From Leptolyngbya sp. BL0902 (lineage in GTDB: Bacteria > Cyanobacteriota > Cyanobacteriia > Phormidesmidales > Phormidesmidaceae), in contig NZ_CP046155.1 of NCBI RefSeq assembly GCF_016403105.1, forward strand, positions 868,001 to 932,000: 64,000 nt of DNA, in the 5' to 3' direction. Each line of letters opens with the position of its first letter. The stretch's first letter is position 1. Position numbers and translations under genes: made by a program. Under the pieces are notes generated by a model. It saw only the letters and a program-made list of their open reading frames with translations, had not been told where the DNA came from and searched no databases. Below, piece after piece: positions 15,679 through 24,729 of this stretch.

Positions 15679-17844
15679 TCAATCCCCCGCACCCAAGCGA
15701 CTCTGGGTGATCTGATCCCGCAGCAGACGCCCCCGCAGCAGCGGCCCTACGGTTGGCCCACTGGGACGAGAAGCCCCGCTGGCAAAGGCTTGCTGAAATC
15801 CAGCAACGCGGTCTTCGCGCCGTTCGCGGGGGGTGGGCATCCAGAGGGACTCGTAGAAGAAGAAGGACATACCGGAGAAGCGACGATCTCGGACGGCCTT
15901 GATTTGGTCGCTGATGTGATCCATCCCCACTGGGGCCGCACGGAGACCGCTGAGAATACCGACGCTGGTGGGAATTTTGCGGAGAGCGGTCTGCATGTAG
16001 GGTTTGTTCATCTCCCAGATGAAGCGGTTTTGGTCATTGCGGTAAATCTGCACAATTAGCTCATCCACAATGCCCCGATTCACCCAGGTGGGCCAGTCTT
16101 GCAGGTAGTAGGCGTAGGCAAAGGGGTGGGGGTTGGGGGAAATGGAAATCACCGCGTTGGGCCGACGGGTCTTCACCATTTGGTAGACCTCGGCTAAGAA
16201 ATCGGAGATTTTGTTGGCTCGCCAAGCCATCCATTCCGGGTCTTGGTAGTTGGCTGGGGGCTCTTGGCCGTTGTGTTCAGACTTGTAGAGGTTGATCGTA
16301 TAGGCGTCGTAGCCAAACTCTACGGGTATGCCCAAGTGGTCATCAAACTGAAAGCCGTCTACGTCGTAGTTGCTGACCAGTTCGTTGATGAGCTGCAACA
16401 AAAATCGCTTGGCCTGGGGATGGAAGGGGCTGAGCCAACGGCGGGGCAGTCGTCCCCCCTCTAGCCAAATGCCGGGGTCGGCCAGCACCTCTGGCGACAG
16501 ACCATTCTCCTCGGGTTGGTCGCCATCCTGCTTGGTCTGAACCAGGCTTGGGACAGCCTCCTGGCCCAGGGCTAGCTTGGCCTGCCGACTGGCCTCCTCC
16601 GTGGGGGTGAGGGCTCGCCCTTTGGGGGTAGCCGCCGTTGGTGATGCCTTGGCCCTGGCCTGGGGTTCCTCTGGGGCGGGGGGCTCAACCCGCTTGTGGG
16701 TAAACCAGTCGGGGTGGCGGCGATACAGGTCGTAGGGTTCGGGGGCCATAAAGCCAAACTCAAACCAGGGGATGACAGCCATACCCTTAGCGTGGCCGAG
16801 CTCTACGGCCTCCAGCATCATGTCCCTGGCTCCGTCTACGGCTCCTCGCTGGGGTGGGCGCAGGTCGGCGTAGAGGTGTTGACTCACGCCCAACTCTCGC
16901 TCAGCGGTGATGCTGGGATATAGGGTATAGCCCCAGTTCCAAACCACGGGGTAGAGGGTGTTGAAGTTGAGGTCGGCCAGTTGTTCGACCCCTGCTGTCA
17001 GAGCCTCGGTGGAAAATAGCACCTGGCTGTCAATGTTGGTGAGCCACACCCCTCGCGTCTCGGCAAGGGGAACGGGGACGGAACCGGGGCTTTCGGCTAC
17101 CGCCACCCAGGCCGGATCAATCCACCGCCGTAGGGCTAGGCTAGGATCGGCCTGACACACCAGCGCTGCCGCCTCGCCTCGGGTGAGCCGCTGGGTTGAG
17201 TGGAGCTGATTGGCTTCGGGATAGTTCACCACGAGGCCCTGGGCCAAGGCTGCGGCTACCCCCTCCCGCGCATACCCAGGCACCTGCGCCCCATCCGCTA
17301 GGCTGTTGGTTACTAGGGTATTGGCGGCAATGACGTGGTTGGCCCCTAGCTTTGCCGCCAAGGCCATGATGCCCTCGGCCCGCACCAGGGGGCGATCCGG
17401 CTGGTAATACTGGCTGGGATAGTGGGACGCCACCGTGGGCGCGGTGGTCAGCCCTAGGGCGCGTTCCAGGGGGTTGGCCCAGCCCCCCGCCACACCGGGA
17501 GGAATGAGTCGGTTGAGCAGCGCCACATAGTCGCCCCACAGAATGGGCTCATCGGGATAGAAGCGGGCGCTTGGGTCGGCGGTGATGATCTGGGCCTGGG
17601 CTAGGGCGGCCATGCAGTCTGCGGCCCAGTGTTGACGAATGTCGATGGGAATTACTGGGGGTGGGGCGACGGGCTGATCTGGGGGCAGGGCTTGGGCCAA
17701 CGGACGAACGGAGGCCATCTCCCCAGTCGCCATCGCCGCCCATAGCGGGAGGCCGCTCTGAACACCCAACACCAACACCAAGGCCAGGACAAAACTGCCC
17801 AGCCGCCGCCAAATTTTCCGTTGCCCCATCCATCCCATGCCCAT
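15679..17844 (-). CDS. SLH-domain glycoside hydrolase-like protein (GHL10)
   Basis: 721 aa. Signal peptide (about 1-38), then SLH-like repeats (about 65-220, with WAADCMAALAQAQII and RFYPDEPILWGDYVALL) that would bind the cell-wall polymer, then the GHL10 hydrolase-like domain (about 255-660: ETRGVWLTNIDSQVLF, WGYTLYPS, IPWFEFGF, VDGFQFDDHLG). A Pro/Ala/Thr-rich insert lies at about 385-450. Such proteins are predicted to act on envelope glycans; the substrate is not known. The ATG at 17844 has AAGGAG seven bases upstream. Confidence 0.88.
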   Translation of the reverse strand: MGMGWMGQRKIWRRLGSFVLALVLVLGVQSGLPLWAAMATGEMASVRPLAQALPPDQPVAPPPVIPIDIRQHWAADCMAALAQAQIITADPSARFYPDEPILWGDYVALLNRLIPPGVAGGWANPLERALGLTTAPTVASHYPSQYYQPDRPLVRAEGIMALAAKLGANHVIAANTLVTNSLADGAQVPGYAREGVAAALAQGLVVNYPEANQLHSTQRLTRGEAAALVCQADPSLALRRWIDPAWVAVAESPGSVPVPLAETRGVWLTNIDSQVLFSTEALTAGVEQLADLNFNTLYPVVWNWGYTLYPSITAERELGVSQHLYADLRPPQRGAVDGARDMMLEAVELGHAKGMAVIPWFEFGFMAPEPYDLYRRHPDWFTHKRVEPPAPEEPQARAKASPTAATPKGRALTPTEEASRQAKLALGQEAVPSLVQTKQDGDQPEENGLSPEVLADPGIWLEGGRLPRRWLSPFHPQAKRFLLQLINELVSNYDVDGFQFDDHLGIPVEFGYDAYTINLYKSEHNGQEPPANYQDPEWMAWRANKISDFLAEVYQMVKTRRPNAVISISPNPHPFAYAYYLQDWPTWVNRGIVDELIVQIYRNDQNRFIWEMNKPYMQTALRKIPTSVGILSGLRAAPVGMDHISDQIKAVRDRRFSGMSFFFYESLWMPTPRERREDRVAGFQQAFASGASRPSGPTVGPLLRGRLLRDQITQSRLGAGD

Positions 17845-17911
17845 CGGTGCTCCTTGAAATGCTGGAAATTCTTACGGTTAACGTTTGGTCTCAATCCTGG
17901 TCGGTGAGTCC

Positions 17912-17960
17912 CTGAACCTGTTCCCCCCTAGCCCCTTTGTGAAGGGGGGAATAGGTTCAG
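17912..17960. repeat. Intergenic palindromic repeat
   Basis: CTGAACCT...AGGTTCAG outer arms and a C-rich/G-rich inner hairpin (TTCCCCCC... GGGGGGAA). It is flanked by an 11-bp direct repeat, TCCTTGAAATG, at 17851-17861 and 17964-17974; the first copy contains the ribosome-binding site of the GHL10 gene on the other strand. Confidence 0.75.
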
Positions 17961-18031
17961 CATTCCTTGAAATGTAGAAAATACCTTCACAGTCCCTCGT
18001 AAAAAGAGAGATTTATGGGGATCTCCAACCT

Positions 18032-18379
18032 TCATTGCCCGCCGCTGCGTTTTACCTGATAGCCCTTGGCCGCCAAAAGTTCCAGCAGTTTGGGCGCATG
18101 GTCGCCTTGGATTTCAATGCTGTCCTCCTTAGCGGTGCCCCCGGTGCCGCACTGGGCTTTTAGCTGCTTGGCCAGGGTGCTGAGGGTGTCCGGTGGGTGC
18201 TGAAAGCCGCTGATAATAGTGACAGTTTTGCCGCCCCGTCCCTTACGGCTCACTTCCACCTTGAGTTTTTGCTGGTTCGGAGGCCGATCCGGTACTGCCC
18301 GCGCCATCGGATCCGCTGGGCCAAACTCTCGATACACCGCCCGATCACCGCCCGCACCAGATGCCTTGCGTTTCCCCAT
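18032..18379 (-). CDS. YciH/SUI1 family translation factor
   Basis: 115 aa from ATG 18379 (an in-frame GTG lies at 18388). The eIF1/SUI1 fold is recognised by KLKVEVSRKGRGGKTVTIISGF, LAKQLKAQCGTGGTAKEDSIEIQGDH and the closing ELLAAKGYQVKRSGG. Bacterial YciH discriminates against aberrant initiation complexes in vitro. Length and the GTGG loop are normal. It lies 84 bases after the antiporter gene's stop in the same direction but not clearly in one operon. Confidence 0.88.
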   Translation of the reverse strand: MGKRKASGAGGDRAVYREFGPADPMARAVPDRPPNQQKLKVEVSRKGRGGKTVTIISGFQHPPDTLSTLAKQLKAQCGTGGTAKEDSIEIQGDHAPKLLELLAAKGYQVKRSGGQ

Positions 18380-18463
18380 CGCCCTCACCTCGAACTGCTT
18401 GATTTATATCACGCGGAGCCACCGCCTAGGGCCAACCCCCCAATTCCTGGCCCAGGGCGGCGG

Positions 18464-20557
18464 CTAGCTGTGGGGTTCGCCAAAGAGAATGAGGGAACAG
18501 GTGGCTTCGTCAATAACGCGGTGGGTGACATCGCTAACGGCCAAGCCCCCTACGGTGCGGCGGCGCATGGAACGCAGCACCACCAGATCAAACCCCTGAA
18601 CCACCTGGAGAATCACCTCCGCCGGATCATTGCCATCCACGGTTTGGACGTTCCAGGCAATCGGTGGCCCCTCGGCCATGACCTTGGCCAGTTCGGCTTT
18701 AAAGGCATCAATGGCGGGGGCAGGGGTGTAGGGATCGTGGACGTGGAGCAGGGTAACGGCGGCGGCGTGGGTATCGGCAAAGATTTGGGCAAAGCGGGCG
18801 ATACGGATGGACTGGGGAGTAATCGCCTTCATCGGCACCAGAATACGTTGGATCTCGATGGGTTCGGTCAGCAGGCGGGCCACCGCCACCGGACAGTGGG
18901 ACGACCAAAACACGTCGTCAATCAGGGTGCCAAACAGCCGCGCCCGAAAGCCCCGCCGACTCCAGCCCATCAAAATCAGGTTGGCGTTTTGTTCGCGGGC
19001 GGCGCGGGTAATGCCCCCAGAGACGTCGTCATCAATCCGCAGCACTGAAAAGGCATCGGCCTTGAAGTCTTGGCTTAGCCGTTCAGCCCTTTGCAGCATT
19101 TTGCGCCCGTGGCCAATGGCGGCGGCCAAGCCCGGTTCATCCATGTGTACCTGGGCGCGGGTGATGGTGACGGGCACCACCCGACCGTGCTCATGGCTGG
19201 CCAGCAGCGCCGCCATCTCAATCAGGTAGCGCTGGGTGATGGGGTTGTAGATGGGTACCACCACCGTGAAGGGGCTGGCCAGATGGGCCTCTGGGGCTAG
19301 GTGGCCGAGGTCGGTCTCCAAGGTCTCAGGGAGGTCATCCTCTCGATGGAGAGACGCTCCACTGGCCTTCAAGACGGGAGTGGCCACCAGCTTTCCGGCA
19401 AAGCGGGCGGTGAGGAGCGGCCCAAGCACTGACGTCACGAGCATCATCACAATTACGGCATTAAACTCTAGGGCCGTGAGAATGCCCTGCTCTAGGCCCA
19501 CCAGTGCCGCCGCCAAGGTGGCGGCTACCTGGGGCATCGACAGCGACCACATCGTCAGGGTTTGTGCCCAGCGGTAGCCGTAGAGGGGCTTGATGATCAG
19601 GGCGGCGAGAAACTTGCTGCCAATGAGGGCGACGGTGAGGGTCACGGTAAACGCCAAGTTTGTGGTCATCGACTCCATGAAGAGGTCGAGGTCAATCAAC
19701 AGGCCCATACAGACAAAGAAAAAGGGGATAAACAGCACTCCCCCCACAAACTCCACCTTTTCCTTCACGGGGCTCTCGCCTACCACATCGTTGACCGCCA
19801 GCCCCGCCAAAAAAGCCCCCACAATCTTATCGACGTTAATCATCTGCGACCCTACCGCCGCCAGGAAGACCGCCGCCAGCACAAACAAAAACTGGTTGCC
19901 CTCCCTATCGCCGTTGTGGCGAAAGTAGCGCTTGCCCGCCCGATCTAGCCCCACCAGCACCAGCAGCGAAAAGGTGGCCAGCATAAACACCTGACTGACC
20001 ACCGTTTGGGCCGAAAAATCTCCGGCCTGGGCGGCCACACACATGGCCAGCACCATCAGGGCTCCAATGTCGGTGAAAATGGTGGCCCCCACCGTCGCCC
20101 CCACCGACACCTCCTTGGCAATGCCCAACCGCATGATGATGGGGTAGGCCAGCAGGGTGTGGGACGCCAGCAGCGACCCAATTAAAATCGCCTTAACCCA
20201 GCCAAACCCAAAGGCCAAACTCAGCACCATGCCCGCCGTTAGGGGCACGGCAAAAGTGGTAAAGCCAAACCCTAGGGAGCGATTGCGAGTGTTTTTGAAG
20301 TCGCGCAGGTCAATTTCCATCCCCGCCACAAACATGAGATAAATTTTGCCCACATCGGAGAGCAGCTTTTCCAACTCTCCATCGGGGCTGAGCAAGCCCA
20401 TCGCACTTGGCCCCAAAATGACCCCTGCCGCCAGCAGCCCCACCAGTCCGGGCAGCCGCAGTCGCTCAAACAAGGGTGGCACTGTGAGGGTGACGAGCAA
20501 CAGAATTGTGAACCCAATGATGGGGCTATCGGGTAGGGGGCTAAACAGGTTTTGCAT
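18464..20557 (-). CDS. CPA2 cation/proton antiporter with C-terminal universal-stress domains
   Basis: 697 aa from ATG 20557; a TTG at 20572 would add five residues. The first 400 residues form about 12 membrane helices with the CPA2 signatures (LVGLLAAGVILGPSAMGLL, FVAGMEIDLRDFK, GAFLAGLAVND). From about 425 the protein is soluble and contains two UspA-like units: one with LILMGWSRRGFRARLFG (about 535-551), one ending LVVLRSMRRRTVGGLAVSDVTHRVI. These could sense nucleotide or energy state and gate exchange of Na+ or K+ for H+. No TrkA-N domain is present. Confidence 0.88.
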   Translation of the reverse strand: MQNLFSPLPDSPIIGFTILLLVTLTVPPLFERLRLPGLVGLLAAGVILGPSAMGLLSPDGELEKLLSDVGKIYLMFVAGMEIDLRDFKNTRNRSLGFGFTTFAVPLTAGMVLSLAFGFGWVKAILIGSLLASHTLLAYPIIMRLGIAKEVSVGATVGATIFTDIGALMVLAMCVAAQAGDFSAQTVVSQVFMLATFSLLVLVGLDRAGKRYFRHNGDREGNQFLFVLAAVFLAAVGSQMINVDKIVGAFLAGLAVNDVVGESPVKEKVEFVGGVLFIPFFFVCMGLLIDLDLFMESMTTNLAFTVTLTVALIGSKFLAALIIKPLYGYRWAQTLTMWSLSMPQVAATLAAALVGLEQGILTALEFNAVIVMMLVTSVLGPLLTARFAGKLVATPVLKASGASLHREDDLPETLETDLGHLAPEAHLASPFTVVVPIYNPITQRYLIEMAALLASHEHGRVVPVTITRAQVHMDEPGLAAAIGHGRKMLQRAERLSQDFKADAFSVLRIDDDVSGGITRAAREQNANLILMGWSRRGFRARLFGTLIDDVFWSSHCPVAVARLLTEPIEIQRILVPMKAITPQSIRIARFAQIFADTHAAAVTLLHVHDPYTPAPAIDAFKAELAKVMAEGPPIAWNVQTVDGNDPAEVILQVVQGFDLVVLRSMRRRTVGGLAVSDVTHRVIDEATCSLILFGEPHS

Positions 20558-20654
20558 AGAACGCCTCAACAACGGTAGGCCCTGGCTCAGGCTAGGGTAT
20601 GGCCTTGGCTATTCTCACACCCTTGGCCTAGGGCCGCGCGACCTAGCCCAGCGC

Positions 20655-20681
20655 AAAAAAAGGACGAGCCGAAGCCCGTCC
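20655..20681 (-). terminator. Strong rho-independent terminator with TTCG loop
   Basis: On the minus strand GGACGGGC-TTCG-GCTCGTCC forms an eight-pair stem (one G-T) with the extra-stable TTCG loop, followed by seven T. It ends a transcript coming from upstream of 20713, where no long gene exists. This points to a short transcript, see the 33-aa candidate. Confidence 0.85.
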
Positions 20682-20712
20682 ACAGATACAGGAGATTACA
20701 AGGAGATTACGA

Positions 20713-20814
20713 CTACAGCCAAAAGCTCCAATCACCGATGCCACCGCCTGTTCGGGCCATCCAGAAAGCGTAGCCTTCCTTTGGCTTTATCCAGGAATTA
20801 TTGCGGCAAGTCAA
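20713..20814 (-). CDS. Candidate 33-aa protein or short RNA
   Basis: Minus-strand frame from TTG 20814 to TAG 20713, ending about 30 bases before a strong terminator. The peptide is Trp- and Gly-rich with the tail ARTGGGIGDWSFWL, which does not look random. An in-frame TAA precedes the TTG, and before that ATG-initiated codons MAISIKF, so start choice is unclear and no ribosome-binding site is visible. A promoter-like TTGACT with an AT-rich -10 lies near 20840-20885. Either a very small protein or a non-coding RNA; I do not recognise it. Confidence 0.35.
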   Translation of the reverse strand: MTCRNNSWIKPKEGYAFWMARTGGGIGDWSFWL

Positions 20815-21137
20815 TGGTTAAAACTTTATTGATATAGCCATTTCAATGTCATATTGGAGCAGAAAAAGTCTTAAAAGTCAACCCTTCGTATCGTTTTGAT
20901 AATTTTTGTCTAATCATGGCCCACTTCTCCTAGGTCTGTGGTTCATGCTGAACGTCTCAAGCGGGCCTTGGCCCTGGGAGTGACGCCCCTCGCATCGCAG
21001 ATGGGCTAGGGTTCCAAGCTTTTGGGGCAGACGGCTCTAGGAAAAATCCTTTGGGGGGCTCCCTCTGGGGTAAAACGGTCTAGGGTTGAACGATACGGAA
21101 AGACTCAAAAAGAACTCAGAAAGGACTCAGAGTTGCC
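20815..21137. other. Intergenic region before the MOSC gene
   Basis: Holds the presumed minus-strand promoter of the short transcript (TTGACTTTTAAG near 20875-20885) and the upstream region of the MOSC gene. Apart from these I see no gene or strong repeat. Confidence 0.4.
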
Positions 21138-21920
21138 ATGACGCCCTATCTCGCTCGGATTGATTTGTTTCCCATCAAGTCCTTGGATGGGGTATCGGTG
21201 CTAGAGGCCACCGTGCTAGACCAGGGAGCCCTCCAGGGAGACCGTACCTACGCGCTGTTTGATGCCCAAGAACGTTTCATCCACGCCAAGCGCACCGCAA
21301 CCATCCATGGCCTACGGGCCAGCTATAGCCCGGATTTAAAGACTGTGACCTGCGCCAAGGCGGGCTTTGGGTCGGCCTCCTTTCGGCTGCCAGACGACTT
21401 GGCATCGCTGGCCCATTGGCTAGGGCAAGCCCTCCAGCAGCCCGTTACCCTCAAATCCAACGTCGAGGTAGGCTTTCCCGACGACACCGTTGCCGCTGGG
21501 CCAACGGTGATCAGCACCGCCACCCTCGAAACCGTGGCCCAGTGGTATCCAGGGCTCTCCTTAGAGGATGTGCGCCGCCGCTTTCGCAGCAACCTGGAAA
21601 TTGGCGGTGTGCCCCCCTTTTGGGAAGATCGCCTCTTCAGCGCCAGGGGTGCCCCCGTCCCCTTCACCGTGGGAGCAGTGACGATAGACGGCATCAACCC
21701 TTGCCAGCGCTGCCCTGTGCCCACCCGCGATGCCCTCACCGGGGCCGAAACCGTCGACTTTCAGCGTCAATTTGTGGCCCAGCGGCAAGCCACCCTGCCG
21801 CCTTGGGCAGCGGCCCAGCGGTTCAACCATTTCTATCGCCTTGCGGTCAACACCGTGATCCGCCATCAAGGGGGCCAACGCTTAGCGGTAGGGGATCCGA
21901 TCCGCCTAGGTCAGCCATGA
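21138..21920 (+). CDS. MOSC-domain protein (YcbX/mARC-like)
   Basis: 260 aa. N-terminal MOSC_N beta-barrel (LARIDLFPIKSLDGVSV and GDRTYALFD), then the MOSC domain with GVPPFWEDRLF and the cysteine-containing motif GINPCQRCPVPTRD (about 190-203). In YcbX and mARC proteins this Cys binds the molybdenum cofactor for reduction of N-hydroxylated compounds. No ferredoxin domain is fused here. The Asp and Arg that follow the Cys are kept, so cofactor binding is likely. Confidence 0.88.
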   Translation: MTPYLARIDLFPIKSLDGVSVLEATVLDQGALQGDRTYALFDAQERFIHAKRTATIHGLRASYSPDLKTVTCAKAGFGSASFRLPDDLASLAHWLGQALQQPVTLKSNVEVGFPDDTVAAGPTVISTATLETVAQWYPGLSLEDVRRRFRSNLEIGGVPPFWEDRLFSARGAPVPFTVGAVTIDGINPCQRCPVPTRDALTGAETVDFQRQFVAQRQATLPPWAAAQRFNHFYRLAVNTVIRHQGGQRLAVGDPIRLGQP

Positions 21921-21996
21921 GGTCGGCGGACGTGGGGGGCAAGGGCTGGACTGAACCGAGGGGGGCTGGCTGAGGAGGATCGAGGTGGAGGAGGGG

Positions 21997-23238
21997 CTAG
22001 GCGAGGGCTCTCAGGCGATCCGCCAGGGCATCCACCTCCGATTCTAGGGTTAGATAGTGGACGCAGGCCCGCACACAGTGGGGCGACAGCAGCGTGCGGA
22101 GAAAAATGCCCTCCGACTCTAGGGTTTCGACCAGGTGGCGATGGCGTTGGGGGGAGGGCTCGCCGTCCTGGAGCACCCAAAAGGAAATCAGGCCAGAATC
22201 GGGCGGTGTTTGCCGCACAGGGCGCAGGTGGGGCATGGCGATGATCTGGTGCCATAGCCGCTGGCTGAGCTGGCAGATCCGCTGATAGCGTTCCTCGGCA
22301 GTGCCCCAGGTGGCCTGGTGGGCGAGGGCCGCTCGCAGTCCTGATTGGAGGGCATAGTCGGAGGTGGCCACCTCAAAGCGCTGGCCGTTGGGCTGCCATC
22401 CGGTGGGGTTTCCGGCGGCATCGGTGGTAATGCTGCGCCAGCCAATGAAGGTGGGATGGATGGCCTCCATGGCTTCTGGGCGGACGTAGAGCCCCCCCAA
22501 GCCTCCTGGCCCGCACCACCATTTATGGCCCGTAAAGGCGTAGAAGTCTACCCCCAGGGCAGGCAAGTCTAGGGGCAGCGACCCCACAGATTGGGCCGCA
22601 TCGACCAAGACCCGTACCGGGTGAGGGCGCTGGTGGCAGAGGTCGGCAATGGCTTTCAGGGGCAGCACTTGGCCCGTGTTCCAAAAGATATGGCTGATGA
22701 CCAGTAGTCGGGTATTAGGCTGAAGGGCTTGCTCAATCACCGCCATGGAATCGCCGCCGTTCACGGTGGCCATCAGCGGACAGGTGCTATGGGTGACGCC
22801 ATAGCGACGGCCAATTTCCTGCACCGCAGCAATCACGCCAGGGTGCTCACAGTCCGACAGCAGGATATGATCCCCCGCTTGCCAGGGCATCCCCCAGAGG
22901 GGAATGTTGCAGCCCACCGTGACGTCCTCGGTGAGGGTGAGGGTGTCGGCGGTGGTGCCCAGTTCCGCTGCTATTACCTGGCGAGTACGAACCGCCTCAG
23001 CCCCAATCCACTGGTTCACGGTATTGGAAAACGGCCCCACAGTTTGGATGTGGCGATGGGCCTCAGCCATGGCCTCTAGAGCCACCGATGCCATGGGGCC
23101 TTGGCCCCCATAGTTAAAATATTGCCCCCGCTGAAGAGCCGGAAAACTTCGACGGTGCTCGATCAGAGCTGCAACATCCATAGGTGCGGCAGGGGCGGGT
23201 GCGGGCTGAGAAGGATCAAGGGCAGGGGACGAAGTCAC
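21997..23238 (-). CDS. L-cysteine/cystine C-S lyase (C-DES type)
   Basis: 413 aa, class V aminotransferase fold. It follows the Synechocystis C-DES sequence closely as I remember it: FNYGGQGPM, LTEDVTVGCNIPLWGM, LLSDCEHPGVIAAVQ, SHIFWNTGQVLPL, DAAQSVGSLPLD, and the PLP-lysine motif YAFTGHKWW (about residue 235). This enzyme cleaves cystine or cysteine to pyruvate, ammonia and persulfide and can feed iron-sulfur cluster assembly. The start may be GTG 23238 (GGAG ten bases upstream) or ATG 23181, which fits the family length better. Confidence 0.88.
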   Translation of the reverse strand: MTSSPALDPSQPAPAPAAPMDVAALIEHRRSFPALQRGQYFNYGGQGPMASVALEAMAEAHRHIQTVGPFSNTVNQWIGAEAVRTRQVIAAELGTTADTLTLTEDVTVGCNIPLWGMPWQAGDHILLSDCEHPGVIAAVQEIGRRYGVTHSTCPLMATVNGGDSMAVIEQALQPNTRLLVISHIFWNTGQVLPLKAIADLCHQRPHPVRVLVDAAQSVGSLPLDLPALGVDFYAFTGHKWWCGPGGLGGLYVRPEAMEAIHPTFIGWRSITTDAAGNPTGWQPNGQRFEVATSDYALQSGLRAALAHQATWGTAEERYQRICQLSQRLWHQIIAMPHLRPVRQTPPDSGLISFWVLQDGEPSPQRHRHLVETLESEGIFLRTLLSPHCVRACVHYLTLESEVDALADRLRALA

Positions 23239-23721
23239 GGCGGCAGGTCTCCAAAGGCACTGATCTTTAACCCTAGCCTACCGCTGTGCCCTCCCGCAAA
23301 GCCAGATCGCCCGTGGGGTATCGGCGACTCGGGGGCTTCAGTCGGGCTGGCGCTAGCGAGGGCCATCCCCTTGGAAATTGCAGAGCGTATTTGACCTACC
23401 TACCATTGGCTCCCACCGTGGCCCAACCGTAAAAATTATGATCTCTTCCTGTAGCTCTTGCTAAGACCGCTAGGAAGGAATACCGATTTTTGAGAATTCC
23501 GACTATGATCAGTAGCGGCAGATTATTCGGTCTCCGTGGTCTACCCCCTCTGGGAACCTCAAGGGCGCTGCCTGTCGTCTAGTGTTATGACTTTAGGTGT
23601 TGTCTGCGGTATGTCTATCTCCCCTTACACACCGGGTTCACTCCAAAGTCGTGGGGGCGAACATCGCCAGTCTAGCCCCCGTTTCGGTTCCGCTGTAGCG
23701 ATATGTTCGGACCTAGATGTG
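23239..23721. other. Divergent intergenic region
   Basis: Lies between the C-S lyase and the anti-sigma gene. The plus-strand frame is open from 23536, but residues before the ATG at 23722 do not resemble anti-sigma factors, so I treat it as 5' leader. No clear operator, riboswitch or small gene seen. Confidence 0.4.
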
Positions 23722-24195
23722 ATGAAACGAGATCGCTTTGAACTCCTCAGTGCCTACCTCGATGGGGAAGTTACCCCAGAAGAGCGTCGCCTAGTGCAAA
23801 CCTGGCTTAGCCACGACCCCACCGCCAAGTGTCTATACGACCGCCTCATGGTGTTGCGTCACGGCCTGCGGGAAGATGACGCCCCCGATACCTGCGAAGC
23901 CGATGTCACCCTGGCCGGAGTCTTTCAGTGCCTCAATCGGCGCTTTCGCATGGTGACGATGGCTGGGGCTGGCGTCGTTGTCTTGGGCGTGTTGAATGTG
24001 CTGTCAGGAACGGTAGGCCCCAGTCCGGCTCGGTGGTCCCTAGCGAACCAAGCCGCAGATGAGGTAGTCATTTCCAATACCCTACAAATCACGCTAGATC
24101 AGCCCGCCTTTCCCATTCCAGACCCCATGGCCACCCCCGCCGACGGAACGAGCCTAAAATCGCCGGGTACTTTTCCCCTAGGGACAGACCTTTAG
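23722..24195 (+). CDS. Anti-sigma factor (RseA/zinc-finger-HC2-like)
   Basis: 157 aa. The N-terminus FELLSAYLDGEVTPEERRLVQTWLSHDP (about 5-32) is the standard anti-sigma pattern of cyanobacterial ECF systems. The usual HC-x-C zinc ligands are not obvious, so this is closer to RseA. One membrane helix follows (about 75-95, TMAGAGVVVLGVLNVLSG), then a short periplasmic tail. No sigma-factor gene is adjacent, so its partner lies elsewhere. Confidence 0.75.
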   Translation: MKRDRFELLSAYLDGEVTPEERRLVQTWLSHDPTAKCLYDRLMVLRHGLREDDAPDTCEADVTLAGVFQCLNRRFRMVTMAGAGVVVLGVLNVLSGTVGPSPARWSLANQAADEVVISNTLQITLDQPAFPIPDPMATPADGTSLKSPGTFPLGTDL

Positions 24196-24356
24196 CGGTA
24201 GGCCATAGCTCAACTTCGCCCACCCCAGCACCCCGAAGCCATGCCCCCAGGCTATTGCCAGCGTCGGCCTAGGGGCCGTAGAAAATGGTGCTCAATCTGA
24301 ACCTGCATCCCAGTTCCCGGCGCTGAACCGGAGACCAGGTGTGGTCTACAGGCGGT

Positions 24357-24494
24357 CTACAGCAGCGCCAATTGAGACTTCAGAATTGCCGCTTGGGCTT
24401 CGGTGAGGGCATCGCGGACACCCCGCACCACATCGGCGGGGGTTTTGTCCATCAATCCAGCGTTGCTGAGGCGACCGGAGGGGGCCTTGATTTC
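24357..24494 (-). pseudogene. Orphan 3' end of a second valS
   Basis: Translating the minus strand gives 45 residues and a stop that match the very C-terminus of the complete ValRS encoded 3 kb away: about 33 of 45 positions agree by eye, including SGRLSNAG and RDAL-EA, with one two-residue gap. Similarity ends sharply at 24494. There is no start codon context, so it is a remnant. The rest of 24196-24729 holds only a duplicated GTAGGCTGAAT (24547-24568) and no gene. Confidence 0.85.
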
Positions 24495-24729
24495 GCCTGA
24501 ATTCTTTATACTGACAATACTGGCCTAAGATTCCATACTCGACATCGTAGGCTGAATGTAGGCTGAATTTTTTCGGTTCCTTCGGCTTTAAGGGTGATAC
24601 GTCAAGCTAATATCGAGGTGCAACAAGGCTGCCCGTAAATGAATAACTATTCAGTACTTGAGTGCATCGCGGCGGCACCAGACGGTTCATGGTGATCTCA
24701 ACAGCAGAGAGATGCCGAAGAGATCTGGG

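Noticed and set aside
23536-23721. Long N-terminal extension of the anti-sigma factor
   Set aside because: The residues do not resemble the family; the ATG at 23722 gives the expected start.
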